A stretch of DNA of 23,958 nt from a virus. The translations under genes and the position numbers were made by a program. How positions within the stretch are numbered: the stretch's first letter is position 1; each line of letters begins with the position of its first letter. Positions 1-4,684 of this stretch are shown piece after piece. Location: positions 1 through 23,958 of IMG/VR virus record IMGVR_UViG_3300033149_001222; one strand, given 5' to 3'. The notes beneath the pieces were generated by a model, which had not been told where the DNA came from, made no database searches, and saw only the letters and a program-made list of their open reading frames with translations.

Positions 1-108
1 GAAGATTGTGACGATTTCGGAACGCTTTCTATCTTTATTCCCTCAAGGCAAGTAATAGTCTGGGTATCTGGCAGAAAAGTCAAATTGCTAGAGGCTAAAA
101 GGAACTAA
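1..108 (+). CDS. C-terminal fragment of an unidentified protein
   Basis: An open frame runs from the first base of the window to a TAA at 106-108 and gives 35 residues ending VWVSGRKVKLLEAKRN. The start lies upstream of the window. The frame is followed 17 nt later by a strong ribosome site for the next gene, so it looks like the end of a gene in the same tightly packed operon. The visible part is too short to assign to a family. The mixed beta-like hydrophobic stretch and basic tail give no function. Confidence 0.5.
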   Translation, partial: EDCDDFGTLSIFIPSRQVIVWVSGRKVKLLEAKRN

Positions 109-135
109 ATAACCTAACAAGTAAGGAGGAGTAAA

Positions 136-348
136 GTGAGACCCTTTAGAGCAACCTATAGGCCTGAGGTGTATGACGAGGGTGGGGGCTTCATAGGCTA
201 TGATGAGGACAAGGTTGAACAAGTAGTTATAGTTCATATAGAAGCCCACGACTGGGAGCGAAATCCTAACATAGTGTTTGTTCACTCTGATGGTAGATTG
301 GATTCCGCCCCTATGACCTGTTTCTCTGAATGTAAAGTAGACTGGTAA
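136..348 (+). CDS. small hypothetical phage protein, GTG start
   Basis: A 70-residue protein that starts at GTG 136, with AAGGAGGA at the right distance upstream. It is acidic, with a Gly/Asp-rich patch near the N-terminus, a VVIVHIEAHDW strand-like segment in the middle, and two Cys close to the C-terminus (CFSECKVDW). I do not recognise a family. Its position in the small-gene early operon suggests a host-takeover or accessory role, but that is inference from location only. Confidence 0.7.
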   Translation: MRPFRATYRPEVYDEGGGFIGYDEDKVEQVVIVHIEAHDWERNPNIVFVHSDGRLDSAPMTCFSECKVDW

Positions 349-374
349 ATAAGTGAGTTTTAAGGAGGGGTGAA

Positions 375-587
375 ATGAAAATACAATGGGCTCCAGGCAG
401 CATAGAGCAGGGCAACCTAGTTGACACTATCCTTACAGACAATGACAAGGCAATAGCCCTGAGTACTATACGGGCGCTACGAAAAGCTAATATGATGGGG
501 GACGCACTGGGGGTTCTATCTTGCAGACTCGGGCTTTCAATAGATGCAGTTGCAAGCTGGTACTATACAAAACACTACAAGCTGTAG
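375..587 (+). CDS. small hypothetical phage protein with helical C-terminal half
   Basis: A 70-residue protein with ATG at 375 behind TAAGGAGGGGTGAA. The second half (ALSTIRALRKANMMGDALGVL, then LGLSIDAVASWYY) reads as two or three helices. The segment LSCRLGLSIDAVASWY resembles the start of a helix-turn-helix, so DNA binding is possible but not shown. No family recognised. It follows the GTG-start gene by 26 nt, in the same orientation. Confidence 0.7.
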   Translation: MKIQWAPGSIEQGNLVDTILTDNDKAIALSTIRALRKANMMGDALGVLSCRLGLSIDAVASWYYTKHYKL

Positions 588-593
588 CATTAT

Positions 594-613
594 ATAAGTG
601 AGTTATAAGGAGG
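594..613 (+). repeat. duplicated 20-bp leader segment containing a ribosome site
   Basis: The 20 bases at 594-613 match 349-368 at 19 of 20 positions (ATAAGTGAGTT, then T or A, then TAAGGAGG). Both copies begin at or just after a stop codon and end in a Shine-Dalgarno sequence. At 349-368 the copy serves the gene at 375. At 594-613 the copy lies 38 bases before the true start at 652, which has its own second TTATAAGGAGG site. The copy at 594 may be a relic of a displaced gene start or a deliberate tandem ribosome site. Confidence 0.6.
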
Positions 614-651
614 TATCTAATACCAGTATATCAACTTATAAGGAGGAAACA

Positions 652-819
652 ATGAGCAAAGACATAGTTCTTGAAGGGGATACTTGCCCAGAGTGCGGGG
701 ATTGCAAAGTAGAGGTTGAATCTTGGAATCCGTTTTATCTACATTGTCCTAATTGTGGGGCAAGGTGGGATGGCAGGGGCGAAAGAGTCCCTTGTAAAAA
801 CGCAAGCACAACATATTAG
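652..819 (+). CDS. zinc-ribbon miniprotein
   Basis: A 55-residue protein. I place the start at ATG 652, 7 nt behind AAGGAGG, rather than at an in-frame GTG at 598 that lacks a ribosome site. C12-P-E-C15 and C32-P-N-C35-G form the two knuckles of a treble-clef/zinc-ribbon fold. C18 is an extra Cys. Such small ribbons in phage often bind nucleic acid or host RNA polymerase, but nothing here fixes the target. It belongs to a run of eight zinc-type miniproteins in the first 3.9 kb. Confidence 0.75.
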   Translation: MSKDIVLEGDTCPECGDCKVEVESWNPFYLHCPNCGARWDGRGERVPCKNASTTY

Positions 820-828
820 GGAGGAACT

Positions 829-1029
829 ATGAACACAGTAGAGGATTTAATCAAGCATTGTACAGACAAGGGATTTACTAGAGGACAAGCCTTACGAGTT
901 ATCAAGCAAGTCGTAGACCGAGCTTATAAAGGGGTTATCTTGAAAGGAAACGAGGATAAGGTTATAGTTGACAATACGAGAGACTACTGGGCTAACCTAA
1001 ATACTGGCTCAGCAGATTGGAGGGGGTGA
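829..1029 (+). CDS. small hypothetical phage protein
   Basis: A 66-residue protein with ATG at 829, behind AGGGAGGAACT. The N-terminal half (EDLIKHCTDKGFTRGQALRVIKQVVDRAY) is predicted helical, and the GFTRGQALRVI segment resembles a small recognition-helix motif. The C-terminal half is polar. No family recognised. It is separated by 1 nt from the next gene, so the two are probably translated together. Confidence 0.7.
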   Translation: MNTVEDLIKHCTDKGFTRGQALRVIKQVVDRAYKGVILKGNEDKVIVDNTRDYWANLNTGSADWRG

Positions 1030-1030
1030 A

Positions 1031-1285
1031 ATGAATTATTCTAAAGGGGACTGGAAGACCCATAAAAACGCACTGGGGCAATGGATTGTATTTACCGACA
1101 ACGAGCTTATCGCACAAGTTGAAAGACACTACAATACCAAACTCATAACAGCAGCACCTGATTTGTATGAGGCTTTGAAGGAAATAACCGAGCAATTCGG
1201 GTTGGTGGATAATCTCTATACCAAAGACCATAGAATAATCTCTAGGGCGGAGCAAGCACTAGCTAAAGCGGAGGGGGTAAAATGA
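1031..1285 (+). CDS. hypothetical phage protein of the 'APDLYEALKE' type
   Basis: An 84-residue protein with ATG at 1031, behind GGAGGGGGTGAA. It has the layout of a common but uncharacterised phage early protein: an N-terminal beta region (HKNALGQWIVFTDNELIAQV), then NTKLITAAPDLYEALKEI, then a helical end AEQALAKAEGVK. The segment APDLYEAL is a recurrent signature in phage hypothetical proteins, by recollection. No enzymatic motif is visible. Its TGA overlaps the ATG of the next gene (ATGA at 1282-1285). Confidence 0.75.
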   Translation: MNYSKGDWKTHKNALGQWIVFTDNELIAQVERHYNTKLITAAPDLYEALKEITEQFGLVDNLYTKDHRIISRAEQALAKAEGVK

Positions 1286-1398
1286 ACAAAGGTATGGTAT
1301 ACTGTAGGGAATGTGGTAAGTGGTTTTTCAACAAAAAGAAGCTCAACTTACATCTAATTATCAAACACGGGTACGAGATATCACTGGAGGAGAAATGA
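1282..1398 (+). CDS. 38-residue single C2H2 zinc-finger protein
   Basis: ATG at 1282 overlaps the preceding stop (ATGA) and sits behind GGAGGGGGTAA. The protein is almost entirely one classical finger: C8-x2-C11, W14/F15, L23, H24-x4-H29 (YCRECGKWFFNKKKLNLHL, then IIKHG). The spacing C-x2-C-x12-H-x4-H and the hydrophobic core positions fit a C2H2 finger. A single finger usually needs a partner for DNA binding, so a protein- or RNA-binding adaptor is equally possible. Its TGA overlaps the next ATG. Confidence 0.75.
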   Translation: MNKGMVYCRECGKWFFNKKKLNLHLIIKHGYEISLEEK

Positions 1399-1562
1399 CC
1401 AGAGAAGATTGGATTTGGGAAGAAGCCCAAAGACTAGCTATAGAAAAGCACGATATTGAATTGGAGAATATGCCCCAAGATTTAAGGGAAGCTATGTATA
1501 GGATGGCTGAAAGCAACTACCAAGCTTTAGAATATGATAAATTAGTGGAGTTGTGGGAATGA
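1395..1562 (+). CDS. small acidic helical hypothetical protein
   Basis: A 55-residue protein. ATG 1395 is chosen because it overlaps the stop of the zinc-finger gene (ATGA) and follows GGAGGAGAA. An upstream in-frame ATG at 1320 lies inside the finger gene and has no ribosome site. The sequence is one long acidic helix-rich chain (WIWEEAQRLAIEKHDIELE, then REAMYRMAESNYQALEYDKL). No family recognised. Coupling with the zinc-finger gene suggests the two products are made together. Confidence 0.7.
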   Translation: MTREDWIWEEAQRLAIEKHDIELENMPQDLREAMYRMAESNYQALEYDKLVELWE

Positions 1563-1626
1563 AACATCGGTAGAAAGCTATATAGAGCTTTAATAAGGAA
1601 TCGGGTTATTAAAGGAGGATTTAATA

Positions 1627-1797
1627 ATGAAAGCTTATGTTTATAAAGATGAGGCTTACCCTGTTTATGGAGTTGTTACAGGCGTTTTGGGGGTGAAGGA
1701 GGTGGAAATTCCCGATGAATTATATGAACGATACAAGAGAGTTTCGAAAGAATATGATGAGGTTCAAGCTGAGTTGGAAAAGTATAGTTGTGAGTGA
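1627..1797 (+). CDS. small hypothetical phage protein with coiled-coil end
   Basis: A 56-residue protein with ATG at 1627 and AAAGGAGG 9 nt upstream. It begins with a short beta segment (MKAYVYKDEAYPVYGVV), then EIPDELYERYKRVSKEYDEV and a charged heptad-like helix QAELEKY. The pattern 'IPDELYERY..V..EYDEVQ.EL' is common among small phage proteins of unknown role. The 64 nt before it hold an AAAGCT/AGCTTT inverted repeat (about 1574-1591) and an AT-rich segment related to the stretch at 1799-1829. Confidence 0.75.
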   Translation: MKAYVYKDEAYPVYGVVTGVLGVKEVEIPDELYERYKRVSKEYDEVQAELEKYSCE

Positions 1798-1827
1798 TAT
1801 AAAGCTTTTATAAGGGATTAAGTTATT

Positions 1828-1862
1828 AATAGTAACAAAACTTTAATATATGCTGAAAGGAG
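1828..1862 (+). repeat. 35-bp leader repeat, copy 1
   Basis: The 35 bases 1828-1862 are identical to 9121-9155. The element runs from AATAGTAACA through CTTTAATATATGCTG to AAAGGAG, so it ends in the ribosome site of the next gene. Degenerate copies lie at 9480-9506 and 9811-9840. The TTTAATAT core could be a -10 box giving a very short leader, but no TTGACA-like -35 is at the right distance. An activator-dependent promoter or a translational element is equally possible. Confidence 0.8.
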
Positions 1863-1870
1863 AAGGAAGG

Positions 1871-2080
1871 ATGATATTGAAACCTAAATGCGATAAATGT
1901 GGAGGCGTTGACTTTGATATCAAATCAACTGACCCTAACCCGCCAATAACCTATGTTGGTGCCAGTAAATACTTTAAGGGACTTAGGCGGTCACAGATTG
2001 TAACGCTAGAGATGCATTATTATCACTATCGAGCAACTTGTAAGAACTGTGGTGCAGAGTATAACTATACTACACTATAG
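1871..2080 (+). CDS. zinc-ribbon protein
   Basis: A 69-residue protein started at ATG 1871, 8 nt behind GAAAGGAGAAGG. An in-frame ATG at 1850 falls inside the repeat element and has no ribosome site. C7-D-K-C10-G-G and C57-K-N-C60-G are the two knuckles of a zinc ribbon, with an aromatic and basic loop between them (KYFKGLRRSQIV, then MHYYHYRAT). Nucleic-acid binding is likely for this architecture but unproven. It is the first gene served by copy 1 of the 35-bp leader repeat. Confidence 0.75.
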   Translation: MILKPKCDKCGGVDFDIKSTDPNPPITYVGASKYFKGLRRSQIVTLEMHYYHYRATCKNCGAEYNYTTL

Positions 2081-2090
2081 TGGTTGGGCA

Positions 2091-2207
2091 ATGAAGTGGA
2101 GAACTATGAACTTTCCGTGGAGAAGCAAATTTAAGTCTCATATAAAGTGGCAAAGAGCCTTAAGGAAATGGCGTAAATTACACCCACCACCAAAACTTGA
2201 CTATTAA
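2091..2207 (+). CDS. 38-residue very basic peptide, tentative
   Basis: An ORF from ATG 2091 gives a strongly basic, Trp-rich peptide (RSKFKSHIKWQRALRKWRKL) ending PPPKLDY. The ribosome site is weak (GGTTGGG). Its last codons overlap the -35 box of the promoter at 2197. The lack of a good ribosome site makes this uncertain. The composition suggests nucleic-acid or membrane association if it is expressed. The first codons (ATGAAGTGGAG) recur at 8857 inside another reading frame. Confidence 0.4.
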   Translation: MKWRTMNFPWRSKFKSHIKWQRALRKWRKLHPPPKLDY

Positions 2208-2225
2208 TATTAAATATGGTATAAT
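2197..2225 (+). promoter_or_regulatory. sigma-70 promoter with extended -10
   Basis: TTGACT at 2197-2202, a 17-nt spacer, then TATAAT at 2220-2225. TGG comes immediately before the -10 hexamer, giving an extended -10 (TGN). The predicted start, 6-8 nt downstream, falls at about G2232, the first base of the stem of the structured leader. The promoter would drive the miniprotein run from 2314 onward. Confidence 0.85.
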
Positions 2226-2231
2226 ACAGAT

Positions 2232-2302
2232 GCTGGGGTGAAGGATGGTTCGTGTAGGACTAGGCGCCGATAAGAGTAATCGAAGCGGAAAGTAGCCCCA
2301 GC
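2232..2302 (+). promoter_or_regulatory. three-way-junction leader RNA (riboswitch-like)
   Basis: The leader folds by eye into three helices. P1 is GCTGGGG 2232-2238 with CCCCAGC 2296-2302. P2 is TGGTTC 2246-2251 with GGACTA 2257-2262 and a GTGTA loop. P3 is CGCCGAT 2265-2271 with ATCG 2279-2282 and GCG 2285-2287, with AA bulged. The joining strands TGAAGGA and GGAAAGTAG are purine-rich, as in ligand-binding junctions. The 5' strand of P1 begins at the predicted transcription start and the 3' strand is followed at once by the ribosome site TAGGAGGA. I cannot match it to a named class. Confidence 0.6.
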
Positions 2303-2313
2303 TAGGAGGATAG

Positions 2314-2502
2314 ATGAAGGAGAAGAAGGAACGCAACAAAGCACTGAGGAGACTTCGGAAACTAGGGTGCTCATATAAAGACTTAGGCTTTGCTTATGGT
2401 ATATCCCCTCAAAGATGTTGGCAAATAGACCACAAGCCTGGGTTTTGGAGGAAATTATGGCGAAGAATCTGGATTTATTTCACTGCTCTAGGTGTAAGGT
2501 AG
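2314..2502 (+). CDS. small HTH (sigma region 4-like) protein
   Basis: A 62-residue basic protein with ATG at 2314, 5 nt behind AGGAGGAT. Residues about 8-35 (ALRRLRKLGCSYKDLGFAYG, then ISPQRCWQI) have the layout of a helix-turn-helix of the sigma-70 region 4 / Trp-repressor type: a helix, SYKDLGFAYGIS as helix and turn, and PQRCWQI as recognition helix. The C-terminus is Trp/Arg-rich (KLWRRIWIYF). It could be a transcription regulator, and it is the first gene behind the structured leader. Its end overlaps the next gene by 46 nt. Confidence 0.7.
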   Translation: MKEKKERNKALRRLRKLGCSYKDLGFAYGISPQRCWQIDHKPGFWRKLWRRIWIYFTALGVR

Positions 2503-2579
2503 AATTATTAGTACCTTATATGTACAGACGGAAACCTTATTGTAAGAAATGCTTTGAAATCAAAAAGGAGAAGAAATGA
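2457..2579 (+). CDS. 40-residue zinc-binding miniprotein
   Basis: ATG at 2457 lies 5 nt behind TTTGGAGG inside the end of the HTH gene, in another frame. The product has H9-C10-S-R-C13 and C29-K-K-C32 and ends in a Lys/Glu-rich helix (EIKKEKK). The two CxxC knuckles 15 residues apart fit a small treble-clef. The strong internal ribosome site and the ATGA overlap with the next gene (2576-2579) support real translation despite the long overlap upstream. Confidence 0.7.
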   Translation: MAKNLDLFHCSRCKVELLVPYMYRRKPYCKKCFEIKKEKK

Positions 2580-2716
2580 TACTAAAATGTACCTGTAAAA
2601 ATGAGTGGATGGACAAGAGGTATGGTATAGGTAATAGAGTCCACAATCCGTGCAAACCCAAAGAGCCTGGTAATCACTACAGGTGTGTAGTATGCCTAAA
2701 GGAAAAAAGCTTATGA
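2576..2716 (+). CDS. 46-residue Cys-rich miniprotein
   Basis: ATG 2576 overlaps the previous stop (ATGA) and follows AAAAAGGAGAAGAA. Cys residues are C5-T-C7, C26, C37-V-V-C40, with H23 and H34 nearby, enough ligands for one or two zinc ions. Basic residues are spread through the chain (KNEWMDKRYGIGNRVH). No family recognised. It is the middle member of a chain of three overlapping Cys-rich genes (2457, 2576, 2713). Confidence 0.65.
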   Translation: MILKCTCKNEWMDKRYGIGNRVHNPCKPKEPGNHYRCVVCLKEKSL

Positions 2717-2871
2717 TGTCTAAGGATAAGGAAATGAAAAAGGATAATGAAGTAATACAAACCGAATCAATGAAGGGTCAGTGGTGTCCATTTGCCAAAA
2801 ATGTTATCTGCCAGGAGGGTTGGTGTAATGAGTGCTGGTTATATAAAACATATAAGGAGGCGAAGAAATGA
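2713..2871 (+). CDS. 52-residue Cys-rich miniprotein
   Basis: I choose ATG 2713, whose sequence TTATGATG overlaps the previous stop. ATG 2716 is a possible alternative. An in-frame GTG at 2683 lacks a ribosome site. The N-terminal 20 residues are charged and probably disordered. The C-terminal half carries C25-P-F, C33, C38-N-E-C41-W, a compact metal-binding knot (VICQEGWCNECWLY). The stop overlaps the next ATG (ATGA at 2868-2871). Function unknown. Confidence 0.7.
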   Translation: MMSKDKEMKKDNEVIQTESMKGQWCPFAKNVICQEGWCNECWLYKTYKEAKK

Positions 2872-3299
2872 TTGACCGACTACAGGAACAAATCAAGGTG
2901 GTGGCGGAGGCTAGGCAAAGGCTACAAGAGGCAACCGAATGTAAAACTTCAGCTTATCAGAGATGGCTTGAAACTAATCAAGTTCTTTTTGATAATGAGG
3001 CTAATGTTAAAGAAACCTGCTCAGAAGCTGAGAATAAATTAAGAGAGCTTACACTCCAAGCTTATGCTGAGACAGATAACAAAGCGCCAGCAGTTGGGGT
3101 GGGTATCAGAGAACGAACAATCCTGACCTATGATGGCAAGATTGCCCTTGACTGGGCTAAGGCTCACAAGATGGCACTTCAGCTAGATAAGAAAGCCTTT
3201 GAAAAAATAGCAAAGGCAGACCCCCCAGACTTTGTTAAGATTACCACCGAACCACAGGTTACAATCGCAACTAATTTAGATGATAAGATTAAGGGGTAA
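2868..3299 (+). CDS. phage protein with N-terminal coiled coil, near recombination genes
   Basis: A 143-residue protein with ATG at 2868 (ATGA overlap, AAGGAGGCGAAGAA upstream). Residues 1-70 form a long coiled coil (IDRLQEQIKVVAEARQRLQE and onward). The second half has VGIRERTILTYDGKIALDWA, then KKAFEKIAKADPPDF and PQVTIATNL. That C-terminal arrangement ('YD...A..WAK....L.LD...FEK.AK') recurs in uncharacterised phage proteins found next to erf/ssb-type recombination genes, by recollection. It may act with the annealing system, but no catalytic motif is seen. Confidence 0.75.
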   Translation: MIDRLQEQIKVVAEARQRLQEATECKTSAYQRWLETNQVLFDNEANVKETCSEAENKLRELTLQAYAETDNKAPAVGVGIRERTILTYDGKIALDWAKAHKMALQLDKKAFEKIAKADPPDFVKITTEPQVTIATNLDDKIKG

Positions 3300-3310
3300 G
3301 GAGAAGGGAA

Positions 3311-3532
3311 ATGACAAAAACAATTCTTAGAATCATTGGAGTTTTAGTTGGAATGGGGATGATTCTCCCAGTATTGGCACCACATATCGGGTGGGTTACT
3401 GATTGGGAAGTAGCTAGTGAATCAGCTCGTTTAGTGTTCAGTGTAATAAGCGGAGCAAGTGCTGGGCTGGGGCTATTCCTAATTGGATTATTAAGCGGTT
3501 TGTGGGAGTGGATTTATAATAAAGTGTCATAA
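3311..3532 (+). CDS. two-helix membrane protein
   Basis: A 73-residue protein with ATG at 3311, behind AAGGAGAAGGGAA. It has two clear hydrophobic segments, residues about 5-25 (ILRIIGVLVGMGMILPVLA) and about 42-66 (VFSVISGASAGLGLFLIGLL), with a short polar loop between them and a WEWIYNK end. It belongs in the inner membrane. A holin or superinfection-exclusion role is possible for a two-helix phage protein, but its place among early genes argues against lysis. Confidence 0.7.
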   Translation: MTKTILRIIGVLVGMGMILPVLAPHIGWVTDWEVASESARLVFSVISGASAGLGLFLIGLLSGLWEWIYNKVS

Positions 3533-3544
3533 GGAGGAGAAGTA

Positions 3545-3763
3545 ATGAGTAAGACACCTGCTAGTATTACAGCAAAGGAATGGGGCAAGGCTATTGCGGA
3601 GGATAGGGTAGATGAAGTGGAGGGTTATTGTGCCCTGTGTGGCAAGAAGGTCAATGGGCTTATGTGGTGCTTTGGATGTGAGGCTTTTATCTGCGAAGAA
3701 TGTGATGAAACAAAGGTCTGTGGCTATGACCACATTCCCAAAGACCATAAGGAGGAGAAATGA
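3545..3763 (+). CDS. double zinc-finger (B-box/ZZ-like) protein
   Basis: A 72-residue protein with ATG at 3545, 7 nt behind AAGGAGGA. Metal ligands are unusually many: C29-x2-C32, C42-x2-C45, C50-x2-C53, C59, H63 and H68. The alternating pairs suggest a cross-brace binding two zinc ions, as in B-box, ZZ or RING-type folds. It has no basic patch, so a protein-binding role is more likely than DNA binding. Its stop overlaps the start of the next zinc-ribbon gene (ATGA 3760-3763). Confidence 0.75.
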   Translation: MSKTPASITAKEWGKAIAEDRVDEVEGYCALCGKKVNGLMWCFGCEAFICEECDETKVCGYDHIPKDHKEEK

Positions 3764-3897
3764 AAAAGGAAATGATATGTCCTATATGTGGGGCAGACCT
3801 AGGGATATTACCCCTAGTTGTAAAGAGTGATACTATGTCTTGCCCTAAATGTGGTAGGGAAATAATTCCACTAGCTACTCCGTGGGAGGTAAAATAA
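3760..3897 (+). CDS. 45-residue zinc-ribbon protein
   Basis: ATG 3760 overlaps the previous stop and sits behind AAGGAGGAGAA. The chain is a textbook minimal ribbon: C7-P-I-C10-G and C28-P-K-C31-G, 17 residues apart. It ends in TPWEVK, nearly the same tail as the unrelated protein ending at 4289 (TPWGVK), because both ends lie in a duplicated 25-bp segment. The TAA overlaps an ATG that opens only an 8-codon frame. Confidence 0.75.
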   Translation: MKKEMICPICGADLGILPLVVKSDTMSCPKCGREIIPLATPWEVK

Positions 3898-3916
3898 TGA
3901 AGGACGGAGACATAAT

Positions 3917-3945
3917 TTGACATTGTCGTTTCTCTGTGGTATAAT
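3917..3945 (+). promoter_or_regulatory. perfect consensus sigma-70 promoter
   Basis: TTGACA at 3917-3922, exactly 17 nt of spacer, TATAAT at 3940-3945, with TGTGG directly before the -10 (extended -10). The predicted start, near 3952, is within a few bases of the ribosome site AGGAGGG at 3955-3961, so the leader is very short. This promoter would feed the 3969 gene, the 4170 gene, ssb and erf. Confidence 0.9.
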
Positions 3946-3968
3946 TAGTATCAGGAGGGATAAATTAA

Positions 3969-4151
3969 ATGACTATAGACGAAGCAATCGAAAGACTTAT
4001 TATTGCTCAAGGGGGGCTTAAAGACTATCACACTCAGGAGTTTATAGATGCCATCAAGCTAGGTATTGAAGCTCTGAAGGGATTGGAGTGGTGCAGGCGG
4101 AACACTAATTGTCCATTTACCAAACTACTACCAGGGGAGACCAAAGACTAA
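3969..4151 (+). CDS. small hypothetical phage protein
   Basis: A 60-residue protein with ATG at 3969, behind AGGAGGGATAAATTAA. The first 40 residues form a helix-rich domain (TIDEAIERLIIAQGG, then EFIDAIKLGIEALKGLEWCR) that recurs widely in Gram-positive and metagenomic phage as a protein of unknown function, by recollection. C42, C48 and the PF motif near the end are of unclear significance. It is the first gene of the consensus promoter at 3917, ahead of ssb and erf. Confidence 0.8.
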   Translation: MTIDEAIERLIIAQGGLKDYHTQEFIDAIKLGIEALKGLEWCRRNTNCPFTKLLPGETKD

Positions 4152-4169
4152 TAAAAAGAGGTAAATTGA

Positions 4170-4289
4170 ATGAGCATACTCGATAATCAAGCATTAAAAA
4201 GATTACAAGAAAACTTACTACTAAAAGCAGACCAGAACAAGATACTAACCAAACGACTAGGCTTATCTACTCCGTGGGGGGTAAAATAA
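4170..4289 (+). CDS. 39-residue helical peptide coupled to ssb
   Basis: ATG at 4170 follows AAAGAGGTAAATTGA. The peptide is one amphipathic, basic helix (LDNQALKRLQENLLLKADQN, then KILTKRLGL) ending STPWGVK. Its TAA overlaps the ATG of ssb (TAATG, 4287-4291), so translation of ssb is probably coupled to it. The last 22 coding bases belong to the 25-bp segment duplicated from 3875-3899. It may be a real small protein or mainly a leader peptide. Confidence 0.6.
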   Translation: MSILDNQALKRLQENLLLKADQNKILTKRLGLSTPWGVK

Positions 4290-4291
4290 TG
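4267..4291 (+). repeat. duplicated 25-bp stop/ribosome-site/start cassette
   Basis: Bases 4267-4291 match 3875-3899 at 24 of 25 positions (CTACTCCGTGGG, A or G, GGTAAAATAATG). Each copy holds the last codons of one gene, its TAA, a ribosome site and the ATG of the next frame. At 4289 the ATG opens ssb. At 3897 it opens only MKDGDII before a stop, next to the consensus promoter. This looks like a recombination or duplication scar. Confidence 0.7.
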
Positions 4292-4675
4292 GCTAGTCTA
4301 AATAAGGTTTTAATAATAGGGAATGTGGGGACTGACCCCGAGATGAGATTTTCGCCTAACGGTAATCCTGTGGTCAATTTCTCAGTAGCAAGCAATGAAA
4401 AGTTTGGGGAAACCGAACACACGGAATGGTTCAAAGTTACTGCCTGGAATAAATTAGCTGAAACCTGTAACCAATTCTTATCTAAAGGGCGTCAAGTCTA
4501 TGTTGAGGGCAGGTTACAAACCCGCAAGTGGGAAGATAACGATGGCAATACTCGCTACTCAACAGATGTAATTGCTAATAGAGTTTTGTTTTTAGGCAAG
4601 CGGGAAGAGGAACAAAGTAAGCCTGAGGAGAGGGAAGAACGGAATGAATTAGAGCCAGAAGATATACCATTTTAA
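4289..4675 (+). CDS. ssb: single-stranded DNA-binding protein (SSB)
   Basis: A 128-residue bacterial-type SSB. The OB fold is plain: residues 3-14 (LNKVLIIGNVGTDPEMRFSP), then NFSVASNEKF, EWFKVTAWNKLAETC, KGRQVYVEGRLQTRKWEDND and NRVLFLGKR. A Glu-rich linker leads to the acidic tail EPEDIPF, the usual docking peptide for partner proteins. It coats single-stranded phage DNA and recruits partners during replication and annealing. ATG 4289 is chosen because it overlaps the previous TAA and matches the SSB family start; an upstream ATG at 4274 would only add MGGKI. The erf gene follows 9 nt downstream. Confidence 0.97.
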   Translation: MASLNKVLIIGNVGTDPEMRFSPNGNPVVNFSVASNEKFGETEHTEWFKVTAWNKLAETCNQFLSKGRQVYVEGRLQTRKWEDNDGNTRYSTDVIANRVLFLGKREEEQSKPEEREERNELEPEDIPF

Positions 4676-4684
4676 GGAGGGACG

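Noticed and set aside
3897-3920. 8-codon frame MKDGDII after a good ribosome site
   Set aside because: Too short to be a gene; it ends in the -35 box of the promoter at 3917 and is best explained as the dead end of the duplicated 25-bp cassette.
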